A stretch of DNA of 64,000 nt, from positions 1 through 64,000 of the forward strand of contig NZ_BMXN01000019.1 of NCBI RefSeq assembly GCF_014651775.1, read 5' to 3'. A program made the translations under genes and the position numbers. Within the stretch, counting starts at the first letter, position 1. Every line of letters starts with the position of its first letter. The notes beneath the pieces are model-generated. The model did no database searches, was not told the origin of the DNA, and saw only the letters and a list, made by a program, of their open reading frames with translations. Shown in pieces: positions 27,520-36,994 of this stretch. This DNA is from Vreelandella hamiltonii (GTDB lineage Bacteria > Pseudomonadota > Gammaproteobacteria > Pseudomonadales > Halomonadaceae).

Positions 27520-28929
27520 TCAGTCGTCGCTGTGGCGCGCGTAAACATCGTCCAGCCGTTCGATGTCATCTTCGCCCAGGTAGCTGCCGGACTGCACCTC
27601 GATCAGCTCCAGCGGAATCTTGCCCGGGTTCTCCAGGCGATGCAGCGCCCCTATCGGGATGTAGGTCGATTGGTTCTCGCTGACCAGAAAGGTGCGCTCC
27701 TCCACGGTGACCTTGGCAGTGCCGCTCACCACCACCCAGTGCTCGGCGCGATGATGATGGCGCTGCAACGACAGCCGTGCACCGGGGCGCACGGTAATGT
27801 GCTTGACCTGATAGCGCTGGCCGCTGTCCATGGCCTGAAAACTGCCCCAGGGGCGGTGCACCAGCGGTGACGAGCAGGGCTCGCGCCGCCCTGCCGCGCT
27901 CAAGGCCGCCACCAGTTGCTTGACCCCCTGCGCATGATCGCGGCGAGCCACCAGCACGCTATCCGACGTTTCCACTACTACCAGGTCTTCGACGCCCAGG
28001 GTCGCCACCAGGCGATGATTGGCCACCACCAGCGAGCGCTGGGTATCCCGCAATACGCCGTCACCGGTCACCACGTTGCCCGCCGCATCAGGGGTGTGCG
28101 TGGCCATCAGCGCATCGAAGCTACCGATGTCGCTCCATCGCGCGTCCAGCGGCACGACGGCGGCCCTGGCACAGTGCTCCATCACCGCATAGTCGATGGA
28201 CTCGCTGGGGCAGCGCTTGAAGGAGGCCTCGTGCAAGCGCAGGAAATCGAGATCGTGGTGCGCCTCGTCTACCGCTGCCTGACAGGCCGCCAGCATGTCG
28301 GGCTGTAGCCGTGCCAGCTCGGCGAGATAATCCGAGGCCCGCAGCAGGAACATGCCGCTGTTCCACAGCGTATTGCCTTCGGCCAGCAGGGCCTTGGCTT
28401 TTTCAAGAGGGGGCTTTTCGATGAAGGCGTCCAGATGGTGGCCATCTCCCAACGCCGCGCCGCAAGCAATGTAACCGTAACCGGTTTCCGGATGAGTCGG
28501 CACGACGCCAAAGGTCACCAGATAACCTTGCTCAGCCAACGGCGTGGCCCGCCGCACACTGTCGGTGAACGCGGCCACATCGCCAATCACATGGTCGGCG
28601 GGCAGCACCAGCAAAAGCGGGTCGTCCCCCGTCTGGCGTGCCAGCAGCGCGGCACAGGCGATGGCCGGGGCCGTATTGCGCCCTTCCGGTTCCAGCACTA
28701 CCTGCCCCTGCTGGCCAGCTTCGCGAAGCTGCTCGGCCATCAAAAAGCGATGCGCATGATGGCCCATCAACATGGCGGGCTGTGCGGTGATGTCCGCAAG
28801 CCGAGCCAGTGTCTGCTGTAACAGGCTTTGCTCGCCGGTCAGGCGCAAAAACTGCTTGGGCATCTGTTCCCGGGAAAGCGGCCACAGCCGTGTACCGCTA
28901 CCGCCGCTGAGAATGACGGGTTGAATCAT
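27520..28929 (-). CDS. manC: Mannose-1-phosphate guanylyltransferase/mannose-6-phosphate isomerase
   Basis: A 469-residue bifunctional enzyme that makes GDP-mannose. The nucleotidyltransferase domain (about 1-280) opens with ILSGGSGTRLWPLSRE, carries FIEKP, and the cupin-type isomerase domain (about 350-465) has RPGARLSLQRHHHRAEHWVVVSGTAKV. The start overlaps the end of the upstream membrane-enzyme gene (ATGA), so both are translated from one message. GDP-mannose would feed polysaccharide or glycolipid synthesis. Confidence 0.94.
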   Translation of the reverse strand: MIQPVILSGGSGTRLWPLSREQMPKQFLRLTGEQSLLQQTLARLADITAQPAMLMGHHAHRFLMAEQLREAGQQGQVVLEPEGRNTAPAIACAALLARQTGDDPLLLVLPADHVIGDVAAFTDSVRRATPLAEQGYLVTFGVVPTHPETGYGYIACGAALGDGHHLDAFIEKPPLEKAKALLAEGNTLWNSGMFLLRASDYLAELARLQPDMLAACQAAVDEAHHDLDFLRLHEASFKRCPSESIDYAVMEHCARAAVVPLDARWSDIGSFDALMATHTPDAAGNVVTGDGVLRDTQRSLVVANHRLVATLGVEDLVVVETSDSVLVARRDHAQGVKQLVAALSAAGRREPCSSPLVHRPWGSFQAMDSGQRYQVKHITVRPGARLSLQRHHHRAEHWVVVSGTAKVTVEERTFLVSENQSTYIPIGALHRLENPGKIPLELIEVQSGSYLGEDDIERLDDVYARHSDD

Positions 28930-30548
28930 GGTGTCGTCCTTGGTGTCGTCCCCGGTGTCGTACCTGGTAACGGTTCCGCTGCGCCAAAATCTTCTTGCAG
29001 CCAGTGGCGTAACTGGCTCATGGGTGGGGCATCGAAGGTGGCTGACAGGTCAGGCAGCATGCCGTTCACGAAGCCACGCGCCATGAAAGGGGCCAACAGT
29101 TCAGGGTCGCCGCTGACGATATGCACCGGCACCGCCGCGCTGGCGTTTTCTCCGGTAATCAAAGGCGCCGCCTGGTGGTCGCCCAAGGCAATCAGCAGGG
29201 TTTGCTCATCGGCCACCCGCTCTGCCCAGCGCCCGGTGACTTTCACAGCGTAGTCCACAGACCAGGCATAGTGGTCACGAATACGCTCGATATCGCGCCA
29301 GATCACCTCGGGCGGGTCGGCCGCGTTCTCCCACGGGGCGAAAATCGACCCATCCCCCACCATCGACCAGTTCTCCAGCACGGGCAGGATGGGCGTCCAG
29401 GGGGCATGGCTGGAGATCAACGCAATCTGGGCAAACACCGGGGAGCCCCCCAGCAAGTGGCGCTGGGTATAGTCCAGCGTGAACTGGTCGGGCATGGTGA
29501 CCCAGTTGAGTGGAGGCCCCGCGTAAGGCATGTCTCTGGCAGCGACGATCTGGTCGAAACCGTAGGCTTCGCCTTCGGGCCAGGCCAGGGTGATGGCAGG
29601 CATCACGGTCAGCGTGTGCTGGCCCGTGGCGCGAAAGTCATCGATCAACGTAGGGTGGCCGCTATTGAGCATCAGCCGATACCACAACTGGTTGTCGATC
29701 CAGCGGCCGCTGAGCGTGGTGGCGTGGGCCAGCCACGACTGCCCGCCACGAATCGGCGCATCCATCAATCCGGACACCACCGATAACCCGCGTTGTTCCA
29801 GGCGCGTTTCGATCTCGGCCAGGGTGGCCAGAATCTGACGGTTGTAGCGCGGGTCATCCAGCGCCGTGACGCCGTAGGACTCGATGAAGGTCAGCAGCAC
29901 ATCGCGCCCTTCCAGCCCAGGCAACGCCTGGGTGGCCATGGGCGAAGCCTGCAGCTGTTCGCTGAAGGCCAACCTTGCCTGATGGGTCGAGACCACCTGC
30001 TGCCACTGAAAACGTGCCGTGTGCACTACTGGCAGCGTAGAATGGGGCACCCAGCGGTAGCGGTTTGCCTCCAGCAGCAACAAACCCGCAGCCACCACCA
30101 GAACGCCCAGGGCAAGCTTGCCCTGGCCGCGCGCCAGCGAAAGCGGCACTCTGGGCAGCAACAAGCGCAGCAACCCCCACACGCCCACCAATAGCACCAC
30201 CAATGCCAGTAGCATCAAGCAAATAGCCGCAAGTTGGCCTACATTACCTACAAGCAGGTGGTAAACGGAACGCACCAGCGGCACGTCGAGATACAGGTTC
30301 AACGAACGACCAAAAGCGGTGTGGGTAGCAGCATCCCCAAGATTGATGAGCGTGAACAGGGCCAAGGCGCTGACGACCGTCACGCCAGCGGCACGTCGCC
30401 AGCGTCGAACAGGAAGCAACCACAGGGCGGGTACCAGCACCCAGGCTTCCCAGGCCAGCAGTGGCGCCGCCCAAGTGCCAAAGCGCCACCACAGTGGCAT
30501 GACCAGTAATGTATTGACCACGCAGATAGCTAACAGGAGACGCAGCAT
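28926..30548 (-). CDS. Membrane-bound sulfatase-fold enzyme, OpgB/LtaS-like
   Basis: A 540-residue protein with about five N-terminal helices (1-165) and a periplasmic alkaline-phosphatase/sulfatase domain (about 210-515). Metal-site elements are visible: VLLTFIESYG, the nucleophile region GGQSWLAHATTLSG, SSHAPW and ALGDHQAAP. OpgB and LtaS of this family transfer phosphoglycerol to glucans or lipids. It is divergent from opgG-opgH, so a role in decorating periplasmic glucans is plausible but unproven. The C-terminus ends in a PGTT repeat, encoded by a 12-base tandem repeat. Confidence 0.75.
   Translation of the reverse strand: MLRLLLAICVVNTLLVMPLWWRFGTWAAPLLAWEAWVLVPALWLLPVRRWRRAAGVTVVSALALFTLINLGDAATHTAFGRSLNLYLDVPLVRSVYHLLVGNVGQLAAICLMLLALVVLLVGVWGLLRLLLPRVPLSLARGQGKLALGVLVVAAGLLLLEANRYRWVPHSTLPVVHTARFQWQQVVSTHQARLAFSEQLQASPMATQALPGLEGRDVLLTFIESYGVTALDDPRYNRQILATLAEIETRLEQRGLSVVSGLMDAPIRGGQSWLAHATTLSGRWIDNQLWYRLMLNSGHPTLIDDFRATGQHTLTVMPAITLAWPEGEAYGFDQIVAARDMPYAGPPLNWVTMPDQFTLDYTQRHLLGGSPVFAQIALISSHAPWTPILPVLENWSMVGDGSIFAPWENAADPPEVIWRDIERIRDHYAWSVDYAVKVTGRWAERVADEQTLLIALGDHQAAPLITGENASAAVPVHIVSGDPELLAPFMARGFVNGMLPDLSATFDAPPMSQLRHWLQEDFGAAEPLPGTTPGTTPRTTP
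28930..28965. repeat. 12-bp tandem repeat, three copies
   Basis: GGTGTCGTCCTT-type units start at 28930, 28942 and 28954. They encode the PGTT-like end of the membrane sulfatase and reach the manC start. Copy-number change would add or remove four residues without breaking the frame. Confidence 0.75.
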
Positions 30549-30741
30549 TGATACCTCATGGCCAGTTTAAAGAAAGGTCGATCAATGGATGGAGGCAGTA
30601 GGACTTGGCCCACTCAACGGATTCTCGCACTCCGTCACACCCCATTGCTAAACATGACTTGTTAAGCGTATAGCTTTTGTTTAATTATTTCATACCACAT
30701 TGTGCTGTCGTCTTTGAGTTGACCACGAAAGGAACTCGATA

Positions 30742-32271
30742 ATGGGCTGTCGTACCGCTGCAAGCTGGATGATGTCGCTGGGCTGGTTGTGTTCTGTCTC
30801 TGCCATGGCCAGCCAGGAACAAGTACTTTTCGACTCTATCATAGCGCAGGCCCAGCAGTTGGCCGAAGCGCCCTATCAGGCACCCGAAGCCACCCTGCCG
30901 GAGGCGCTGCAATCGCTGGACTATGACGGTTATCGGCAGATTCGCTTCGATCCGGAGCGCGCCTACTGGAAAGACGAAAGCCCGTTCAGCCTGCAGCTTT
31001 TTCACAGCGGCTTTCTGTTTCAAACGCCGATCACGCTGAATGTGCTGGATGGCGAGACGTTGTCTCCCTTGGCATTCACCAAACAGGACTTCACCTACGA
31101 CGGTGCGGCCAGCGAACTGCTGGAGCATGACCTGAGCGGCAGCGGTCATGCCGGCTTCAGGCTCCACTACCCTATCAACGACCCGGACTACGCGGACGAA
31201 TTTGCGGTGTTTCTGGGCGCCAGCTACTTCAGGCTGGTAGGCCAAGGGCAAGCGTATGGGCTCTCCACACGGGGCCTGGCCATCGATACCGCCTCCGAGC
31301 GGGGGGAGGAGTTTCCGGCGTTTCGTGAATTCTGGCTGGTCAAGCCCGAGCAGGATGACGAGAGCGTTACGCTCATGGCGCTACTGGATAGCCCATCGCT
31401 GAGCGGCGCCTATCGCATCACGCTGACACCCGGTGAACAGACCGAAGCCGAGGTGGAAGCCGAGCTGTTTGCTCGCAGCGACGTGGCCAAGCTGGGGGTT
31501 GCCCCATTGACCAGCATGTTCACCTTTGGGGAGTCAACGGCTCAACGACCCGACGACTTTCGCCCTCAGGTACACGACTCGGATGGGCTGCTGGTTCACA
31601 CCGGCCAGGATGAGTGGATATGGCGCCCGCTGCAAAACCCCTCGGCCCTGCGTATCTCCGCGTTCATGGACCATGATCCACAAGGGTTTGGCCTGATGCA
31701 GCGAGAGCGCCACTTCGATCGTTATCTGGATCTGGAAGCTCACTATCATCGTCGCCCCAGCCAATGGGTCGAACCGATTGGCGACTGGGGGGAGGGCCAT
31801 GTCGAGCTGGTCGAGATCCCCACGCCGGATGAAACCCACGACAATATCGTTGCCTACTGGGTAGCCGATGCGCCACTGAAGGCGGGTGATTCACGCAGGC
31901 TTCACTACCGCACCTATACGCTGAACACTCAGCCCGAGCAGCACGCTCTGGGCCGCGTGATTCGCACGCGCCAAGGCAGTGCTGCCGTCCCTGGAGAAGC
32001 CGATTCTGCGTCTGCCGACCAGCGCCAGCTGGTGGTCGACTTCATGGGCGGCCCCCTGGAAACGCTGGCCGAGGAGGTCGTACCGGAGCTGGACATCAGC
32101 GTACTGGACGGCGAAGCCCAGCTTCCCCAGGTGAAGCGACTACCCGACCATGGCTGGCGGGCCACCTTCCGTTTGCCCTCCGATCGCCCCAGCGATATAC
32201 GCCTGCGCCTGACCCACGACGGGGAGCCACTGACCGAGAGCTGGAACTACGTATGGTATCCCGATGCCTAG
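30742..32271 (+). CDS. opgG: Periplasmic glucan biosynthesis protein OpgG
   Basis: A 509-residue periplasmic protein needed for osmoregulated periplasmic glucans (OPGs), thought to shape the glucan backbone. The signal peptide ends at about residue 23 (AMA), followed by the carbohydrate-active beta-sandwich domain (about 25-400, with LQSLDYDGYRQIRFDP) and an Ig-like C-terminal domain. Length is normal. An AAAGGAAC site precedes the ATG. It overlaps opgH by eight bases. Confidence 0.94.
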   Translation: MGCRTAASWMMSLGWLCSVSAMASQEQVLFDSIIAQAQQLAEAPYQAPEATLPEALQSLDYDGYRQIRFDPERAYWKDESPFSLQLFHSGFLFQTPITLNVLDGETLSPLAFTKQDFTYDGAASELLEHDLSGSGHAGFRLHYPINDPDYADEFAVFLGASYFRLVGQGQAYGLSTRGLAIDTASERGEEFPAFREFWLVKPEQDDESVTLMALLDSPSLSGAYRITLTPGEQTEAEVEAELFARSDVAKLGVAPLTSMFTFGESTAQRPDDFRPQVHDSDGLLVHTGQDEWIWRPLQNPSALRISAFMDHDPQGFGLMQRERHFDRYLDLEAHYHRRPSQWVEPIGDWGEGHVELVEIPTPDETHDNIVAYWVADAPLKAGDSRRLHYRTYTLNTQPEQHALGRVIRTRQGSAAVPGEADSASADQRQLVVDFMGGPLETLAEEVVPELDISVLDGEAQLPQVKRLPDHGWRATFRLPSDRPSDIRLRLTHDGEPLTESWNYVWYPDA

Positions 32272-34222
32272 TTCGACGTCTCTTGGCCCCCTCATTCCCT
32301 GGCTGAATGCCCGCCGTACGCTGCTGGCCACGCTGGTCATCGGCACCAGCGTGGTTGGCTGCCTGGTCATGGCCAACGTGGTCGCCAACCTGGCGCTCGG
32401 CTGGCGCATCGTCATGCTGGTGCTGTTTGGGCTGACCTTCAGCTGGATCGCCCTGGCCTTCTGGGGAGCGGTATGCGGCTTCATCTTGTGCAGCCTGCGG
32501 CTGGACCCTCTGACCTTGAAACGTCAGTCTCATAGGCCAGCCATCGATGCGCTATCCAGCAAAACGGCCTTGATCATGCCGATTTATGCCGAGCCCCCCA
32601 TCCCCACTCTGGCCGGTCTCGAAGCCACCTGTCGCTCGTTGCTCCAGGAAATGAGCAGCAACCCTCACTATGCAGCCACCCCGTTACAAGCGCATTTCGA
32701 GGTGTTCATCCTCAGCGACACGCAGCAGGCTGACCAGGCCGCCGAAGAGGCCGCCCATGTGGCCGCCTTGCAGCAGCGGCTGGCTGGCCAGGTGGCCGTG
32801 CACTATCGGCGGCGGCCGGACAATCGCGGCCGCAAGGCGGGCAATATTGCCGAGTTTTGCCGTCGCTGGGGGCGGCGCTACGACTACATGATCGTGCTGG
32901 ATGCCGACAGCCTGATGAGCGGCACCACCTTGCTGCATCTAGTGCATCAGATGCAGCGCTACGCGGGCGTAGGGCTGATCCAGACCGTCCCCTTGCCGGT
33001 AGGTCAGCGCACCCTGTTCGGCCGCTTCATTCAGTTTGCGTCAGCGCTGTACAGCCCCATGCTGGCGGCAGGTCAAAGTTTCTGGCAGGGCGACGCCGCC
33101 AACTACTGGGGGCATAACGCCATTATCCGCACCCATGCCTTCATGGCCCATGCCGGGTTGCCGACCCTGCCTGGCAAACCCCCGTTGGGCGGTGAATTAT
33201 TGAGCCACGACTTTGTCGAGGCCGCCCTGCTCAAGCGGGGCGGCTGGCAAGTGCTGCTGGATACCTCGGCCACGGCCTCCGCCGCCTCGCCCCTGCCCTT
33301 GGCAGGCAATCACAGCCTCGAAGCGATGCCCAGCAACCTGCTGGATTTTGCCAAGCGTGATCGGCGCTGGCTGCAGGGCAATCTCCAGCACCTTCGGCTG
33401 CTGACCGGTGCCGGGTTTCACCCGATTAGCCGATTGCACTTTCTGTTTGGCGCCTTCGCTTATCTCTCATCGCTGGTATGGCTTGGGCTCTTGCTGTGCA
33501 CCAGCTTCATGGTGGGTTATCAGGCCATCGACAACGGCGCGCCTCCGCTCTTGCCGCACAGTCTCTCCCTTGGCCTGCTCAGCGTGACGCTCGGCATGCT
33601 GCTGGCGCCCAAGGTACTCGGCCTTGTGCTGGCACTGTGGCAAGCCCCCCGCGCCTTCAATGGCCGCCTGGCTCTCATCGCCAGCACGCTGCTGGAAATG
33701 CTCTTCGCCGCCCTGATCGCACCGTTGATGATGGCGTGGCATAGCCTGTTCATCATCAATGTGTTGATCGGGCGCGCCATCGATTGGCAGACCCAGCATC
33801 GGGGCGAGCGCTCGCTGAGCTGGCGGGAAAGCTGGCGGCACACTGGCTGGATGACGCTGTGCGGCAGCCTCTGGGCAGGCTTGATGATCCTTTTTTCACC
33901 CTCGGCCTTTGGCTGGCTGACACCTGCCTGGCTTGGCCTGGTCGCGGCAGCTCCGCTGGTGAAGTACTCCAGCAGCGGCACCTGGGGCGGGGTGGCCAGC
34001 CAACGGCTGGGGTTGCTGCATATCCCCACCGGCTGCCCGACCCCACCCCTGCTGCAAGACTTCGCCGACCTGTGCGCACGTCATTCTCAAAGTCTGATCG
34101 TCAGCGGCTCGGCCACCCCCAACCAGCCGCCACGGGAGCAGTTCGGTGACATGCCCAGCCAACCGTTGAAGGCCTTGTCCTCGCGCCGAAACGCCGCTTC
34201 CCGTGCCAAGGAGCCTCATTAA
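32264..34222 (+). CDS. opgH: Glucan glucosyltransferase OpgH
   Basis: The inner-membrane GT2 enzyme that polymerises UDP-glucose into the OPG backbone. 652 residues, shorter than E. coli OpgH (about 847) mainly by a reduced N-terminal extension. Two N-terminal helices precede the catalytic domain (about 95-330), with RPDNRGRKAGN, the VLDADS metal site, and the RRWLQGNLQH (Q-x-x-RW type) motif; several C-terminal helices follow. Start overlaps opgG. The stop is directly followed by the ATG of an FkbM methyltransferase gene. Confidence 0.94.
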   Translation: MPSSTSLGPLIPWLNARRTLLATLVIGTSVVGCLVMANVVANLALGWRIVMLVLFGLTFSWIALAFWGAVCGFILCSLRLDPLTLKRQSHRPAIDALSSKTALIMPIYAEPPIPTLAGLEATCRSLLQEMSSNPHYAATPLQAHFEVFILSDTQQADQAAEEAAHVAALQQRLAGQVAVHYRRRPDNRGRKAGNIAEFCRRWGRRYDYMIVLDADSLMSGTTLLHLVHQMQRYAGVGLIQTVPLPVGQRTLFGRFIQFASALYSPMLAAGQSFWQGDAANYWGHNAIIRTHAFMAHAGLPTLPGKPPLGGELLSHDFVEAALLKRGGWQVLLDTSATASAASPLPLAGNHSLEAMPSNLLDFAKRDRRWLQGNLQHLRLLTGAGFHPISRLHFLFGAFAYLSSLVWLGLLLCTSFMVGYQAIDNGAPPLLPHSLSLGLLSVTLGMLLAPKVLGLVLALWQAPRAFNGRLALIASTLLEMLFAALIAPLMMAWHSLFIINVLIGRAIDWQTQHRGERSLSWRESWRHTGWMTLCGSLWAGLMILFSPSAFGWLTPAWLGLVAAAPLVKYSSSGTWGGVASQRLGLLHIPTGCPTPPLLQDFADLCARHSQSLIVSGSATPNQPPREQFGDMPSQPLKALSSRRNAASRAKEPH

Positions 34223-35002
34223 ATGCCTTCATTGACCCTGGCACCGCTGCGCCGTGCAGGCGGCATGGCTCGCTCGCTGTTCATTTACTGGCGGCCGGGG
34301 CGGCAGCGCAGCCTGCAACGCCTTTATCGCCCCTTCATCGCGCCTGGCGACATTGCCTTCGATGTGGGTGCACATCTGGGAGATCGCAGCGCGGCATTTC
34401 AAGCCCTGGGGGCCAGGGTCATTGCTCTGGAACCCCAGCCAGCGCTAGCCAAGTGGTTTCAGCGCTTGCTGAAACGCCCTGACATCACCCTGCTGCCGCT
34501 GGCCGTGGGGCCTCAGCTCGGCGTCGCCGAGATCGCCATCAGCGAAGGCAACCCCACCCTGTCCACGCTGGCCAACGACTGGCGCCATCAGGTAGGCGAG
34601 CGCAACCCCGGCTTTCATCACGTGCGCTGGGAGCAGACTCTCCAGGTCGACATGACCACTCTGGACGCACTGATCGAACGTTATGGCACCCCGCGCTTTA
34701 TCAAGATCGACGTGGAAGGCTTCGAGGCCGAGGTACTGCAGGGGCTCCATCACCCCGTTGCGGCCCTCTCCGTGGAGTTCGTGGCGGGCATGCTGGAGGT
34801 CAGCCACGCCTGCCTGGAAGAGATACAGCGGCTGGGGGAGTATCGCTTCAACGCCATTGCAGGCGAGCGCCGCCGATTCCTCTTCGAGCAGTGGTTAACC
34901 CCAGAGGCCATGCAACAATGGCTCGCCCAGGGAGCGGGACAGTTGGCGTCGGGGGATATCTACGCCTGCCGCCACGACCATCCGATACTCACCGACGCCT
35001 AG
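34223..35002 (+). CDS. FkbM family methyltransferase
   Basis: A 259-residue SAM-dependent methyltransferase. The SAM-binding motif DVGAHLGDRSAAFQALG is at about residues 43-60, and FIKIDVEGFEAEVLQG at about 155-172 is the FkbM hallmark. FkbM enzymes methylate hydroxyl groups, often on sugars. Its ATG follows the opgH stop with no gap and an AAGGAG site lies inside the opgH end. It may therefore methylate the glucan or a lipid precursor; the substrate is not known. Confidence 0.88.
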   Translation: MPSLTLAPLRRAGGMARSLFIYWRPGRQRSLQRLYRPFIAPGDIAFDVGAHLGDRSAAFQALGARVIALEPQPALAKWFQRLLKRPDITLLPLAVGPQLGVAEIAISEGNPTLSTLANDWRHQVGERNPGFHHVRWEQTLQVDMTTLDALIERYGTPRFIKIDVEGFEAEVLQGLHHPVAALSVEFVAGMLEVSHACLEEIQRLGEYRFNAIAGERRRFLFEQWLTPEAMQQWLAQGAGQLASGDIYACRHDHPILTDA

Positions 35003-35038
35003 CACTCAGCCGTACCGATCACCCTTGAAGAGACTGTT

Positions 35039-35809
35039 ATGGTTCATGAATGGCAACACCTGACCGCGCCCAAACTTCAGGCCCTGGCCCAGCGCCAGCC
35101 CATCGCCCTCATCACGCTGGGCGCCATCGAGCAGCACGGCACCCACCTGCCCCTGGGCACCGACCTGATAATCGGCGAGGGCCTGCAGGCGGCCATGCTG
35201 GCGCAGCTCCCCGACGACATCGAGGTGCTTTGTCTGCCCCCCATGGCCATCGGAGCCAGCGATGAGCACGCCAGCTTTTCAGGCACCCTGAGCCTGCCCG
35301 CCAGGCTGGCCATCGAGACGTTGGAAGCCTACGGCGACAGCATTGCCCGGGCGGGCATCCATAAGCTAGTGATGATCAACAGCCATGGCGGCAACAAGGC
35401 CGTGATGGACCTGGCGGCCCTGACTCTGCGCCAGCGCCACGCCATGCGCGTGGTCAAGGCGACCTATACTCGGCTGCCGCCGCTGGAAGGTGCCCTGGCC
35501 GCCGATGAGCTGCGCCATGGGCTGCACGGAGGGCTGCTGGAGACCTCGATGATGCTGCACCTGGCACCCCAATGGGTAGACACCGAAGGGTATACGCCCA
35601 CGCCCCCCGCCACGCCTCCCGAAGGTGGCCTGCTGGGCGCCGAAGGCAGCGCAGCCTATGCCTGGTTGGCAGAAGACCTGAGCCCCCACGGAGTGGCGGG
35701 CGATGCCCGTGGCGCCAGCGCCGACCTGGGCGAACGATTGGTGCGCCACTATGCGGGCCTGCTGGCCCGCGTGGTGGAAGAAACCGCTCGACTGCCCGCC
35801 CTGAACTGA
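35039..35809 (+). CDS. Creatininase family amidohydrolase
   Basis: A 256-residue metal-dependent amidohydrolase of the creatininase fold. Metal-site motifs are intact: GAIEQHGTHLPLGTD (about 26-40), GASDEHASFSGTLSL, NSHGGN and the later LLETS glutamate. Members include creatininase and ArfB, the archaeal deformylase that acts after a GTP cyclohydrolase. It neighbours a GTP cyclohydrolase II and a RibD-type reductase here, so a role on a formylated or amide-bearing pyrimidine is a reasonable inference. It follows the FkbM gene by 36 bases. Confidence 0.88.
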   Translation: MVHEWQHLTAPKLQALAQRQPIALITLGAIEQHGTHLPLGTDLIIGEGLQAAMLAQLPDDIEVLCLPPMAIGASDEHASFSGTLSLPARLAIETLEAYGDSIARAGIHKLVMINSHGGNKAVMDLAALTLRQRHAMRVVKATYTRLPPLEGALAADELRHGLHGGLLETSMMLHLAPQWVDTEGYTPTPPATPPEGGLLGAEGSAAYAWLAEDLSPHGVAGDARGASADLGERLVRHYAGLLARVVEETARLPALN

Positions 35810-35827
35810 CTCTCTTGACCATAAAAT

Positions 35828-35855
35828 GCCGCTGGCCGGGTGCTGGCTCAGCGGC
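35828..35855. terminator. Hairpin between convergent genes
   Basis: GCCGCTG (35828-35834) pairs with CAGCGGC (35849-35855). It lies in the gap between the creatininase gene and the leftward GTP cyclohydrolase II gene and could serve either. Confidence 0.4.
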
Positions 35856-35890
35856 AACGATTAAGTGTTCAGCGGTTGACGCCTGATGCT

Positions 35891-36994
35891 TCAGTGGCCA
35901 CGGCTCTCCAGCACGTCGTCCAGAAAATGTCCGGCCCGGTTGGCCTTGGCACTCAGGTAGCGATGGTTGTGATCGGTCACGCTGCCATACAGGGCCTGAC
36001 GCGAGACTACCTCGATCCCCCCTTCCCGCAAGGCCGCCATTTTCAGCGGGTTGTTGGTCAATAGCTGTACCTGATGAATCGACAACGCATTGAGCATATC
36101 CACCGCCACCGCGTATTGCCGCTCATCATCGCCAAATCCCAACACCTGGTCGGCGTCCACGGTATCCAGGCCACTGTCTTGCAGGGTATAGGCGCGCAGC
36201 TTGTTGGCCAGGCCGATACCCCGCCCTTCCTGGGCCAGATACAGCAGCACGCCACCGCCCATCCCCTGGATATCGGCCACGGCATTACGCAACTGCTCAC
36301 CGCAGTCACAGCGCAAGCTACCGAACAGGTCACCGGTCAAACAGGCAGAGTGCATGCGTAGCGGCACGGGGCCTTGCTGGGCTTCGGGCTGGCCGATCAC
36401 CACTGCCACGTGCTCGCGCAGGCCATCGGGCTCGCGAAACAGCACGAAGCGGCTATGCGGCGCGTCTTCCAGCGGTATGCTGGCTTCACTGACCCGCTTG
36501 AGCATGCCGGGCGCACCGGCTAGGCACTGCAGGGCTTCTTCGGCACTGACTTCCAGCAGCTGCCCCTGGCGCACCTGCTCGGCCACGGCATGGCTGGCCT
36601 GCTCGCTCACGTCAGCGGTGAGGGCTGCAGGCACCAGCAGCGCCCGGCGCATCAGGGTGACGGCACCGCGCTCGGCCGCGCCTGCGGGTTTCAAGCCGCT
36701 CAGCAGCGCGCTCGAACGCGCCTGACCAGGCGCCAGGGCCAGCTGGTGCAGCTCATGCTCGCCGATCTGTTCGGCCAGTGGCAGGCAGGCAGCGTCGGCC
36801 TTGAGCGACAACCCCATGGCCTCCAGCCGATGGCGGGTCAACACCATGGCCGGACGTGAGCCCGATAGCGCCGCCAGCGCCGCCACCGAGCGGCTACCCT
36901 CCAGCGCTTGCACCAGCAAGCGCTGCTCACCACTGCGAATCACGACAGGTAAACCACGGCGAATATCAAAAATGGCGCGTTCAATGTGATACAT
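35891..36994 (-). CDS. GTP cyclohydrolase II with degenerate RibB-like N-terminal domain
   Basis: A 367-residue protein. The C-terminal half (about 175-350) is a GTP cyclohydrolase II: zinc cysteines in CLTGDLFGSLRCDCG, AQEGRGIGLANKLRAY and LLTNNPLK. The N-terminal half (about 1-160) follows the outline of 3,4-dihydroxy-2-butanone-4-phosphate synthase (RibB) but lacks the acidic substrate and metal residues of the RENEGD type; in their place is a GEQRLLVQALEG-like stretch. It probably opens GTP only. The ATG at 36994 has a perfect GGAGG site. The surrounding genes are not those of a riboflavin operon. Confidence 0.88.
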   Translation of the reverse strand: MYHIERAIFDIRRGLPVVIRSGEQRLLVQALEGSRSVAALAALSGSRPAMVLTRHRLEAMGLSLKADAACLPLAEQIGEHELHQLALAPGQARSSALLSGLKPAGAAERGAVTLMRRALLVPAALTADVSEQASHAVAEQVRQGQLLEVSAEEALQCLAGAPGMLKRVSEASIPLEDAPHSRFVLFREPDGLREHVAVVIGQPEAQQGPVPLRMHSACLTGDLFGSLRCDCGEQLRNAVADIQGMGGGVLLYLAQEGRGIGLANKLRAYTLQDSGLDTVDADQVLGFGDDERQYAVAVDMLNALSIHQVQLLTNNPLKMAALREGGIEVVSRQALYGSVTDHNHRYLSAKANRAGHFLDDVLESRGH

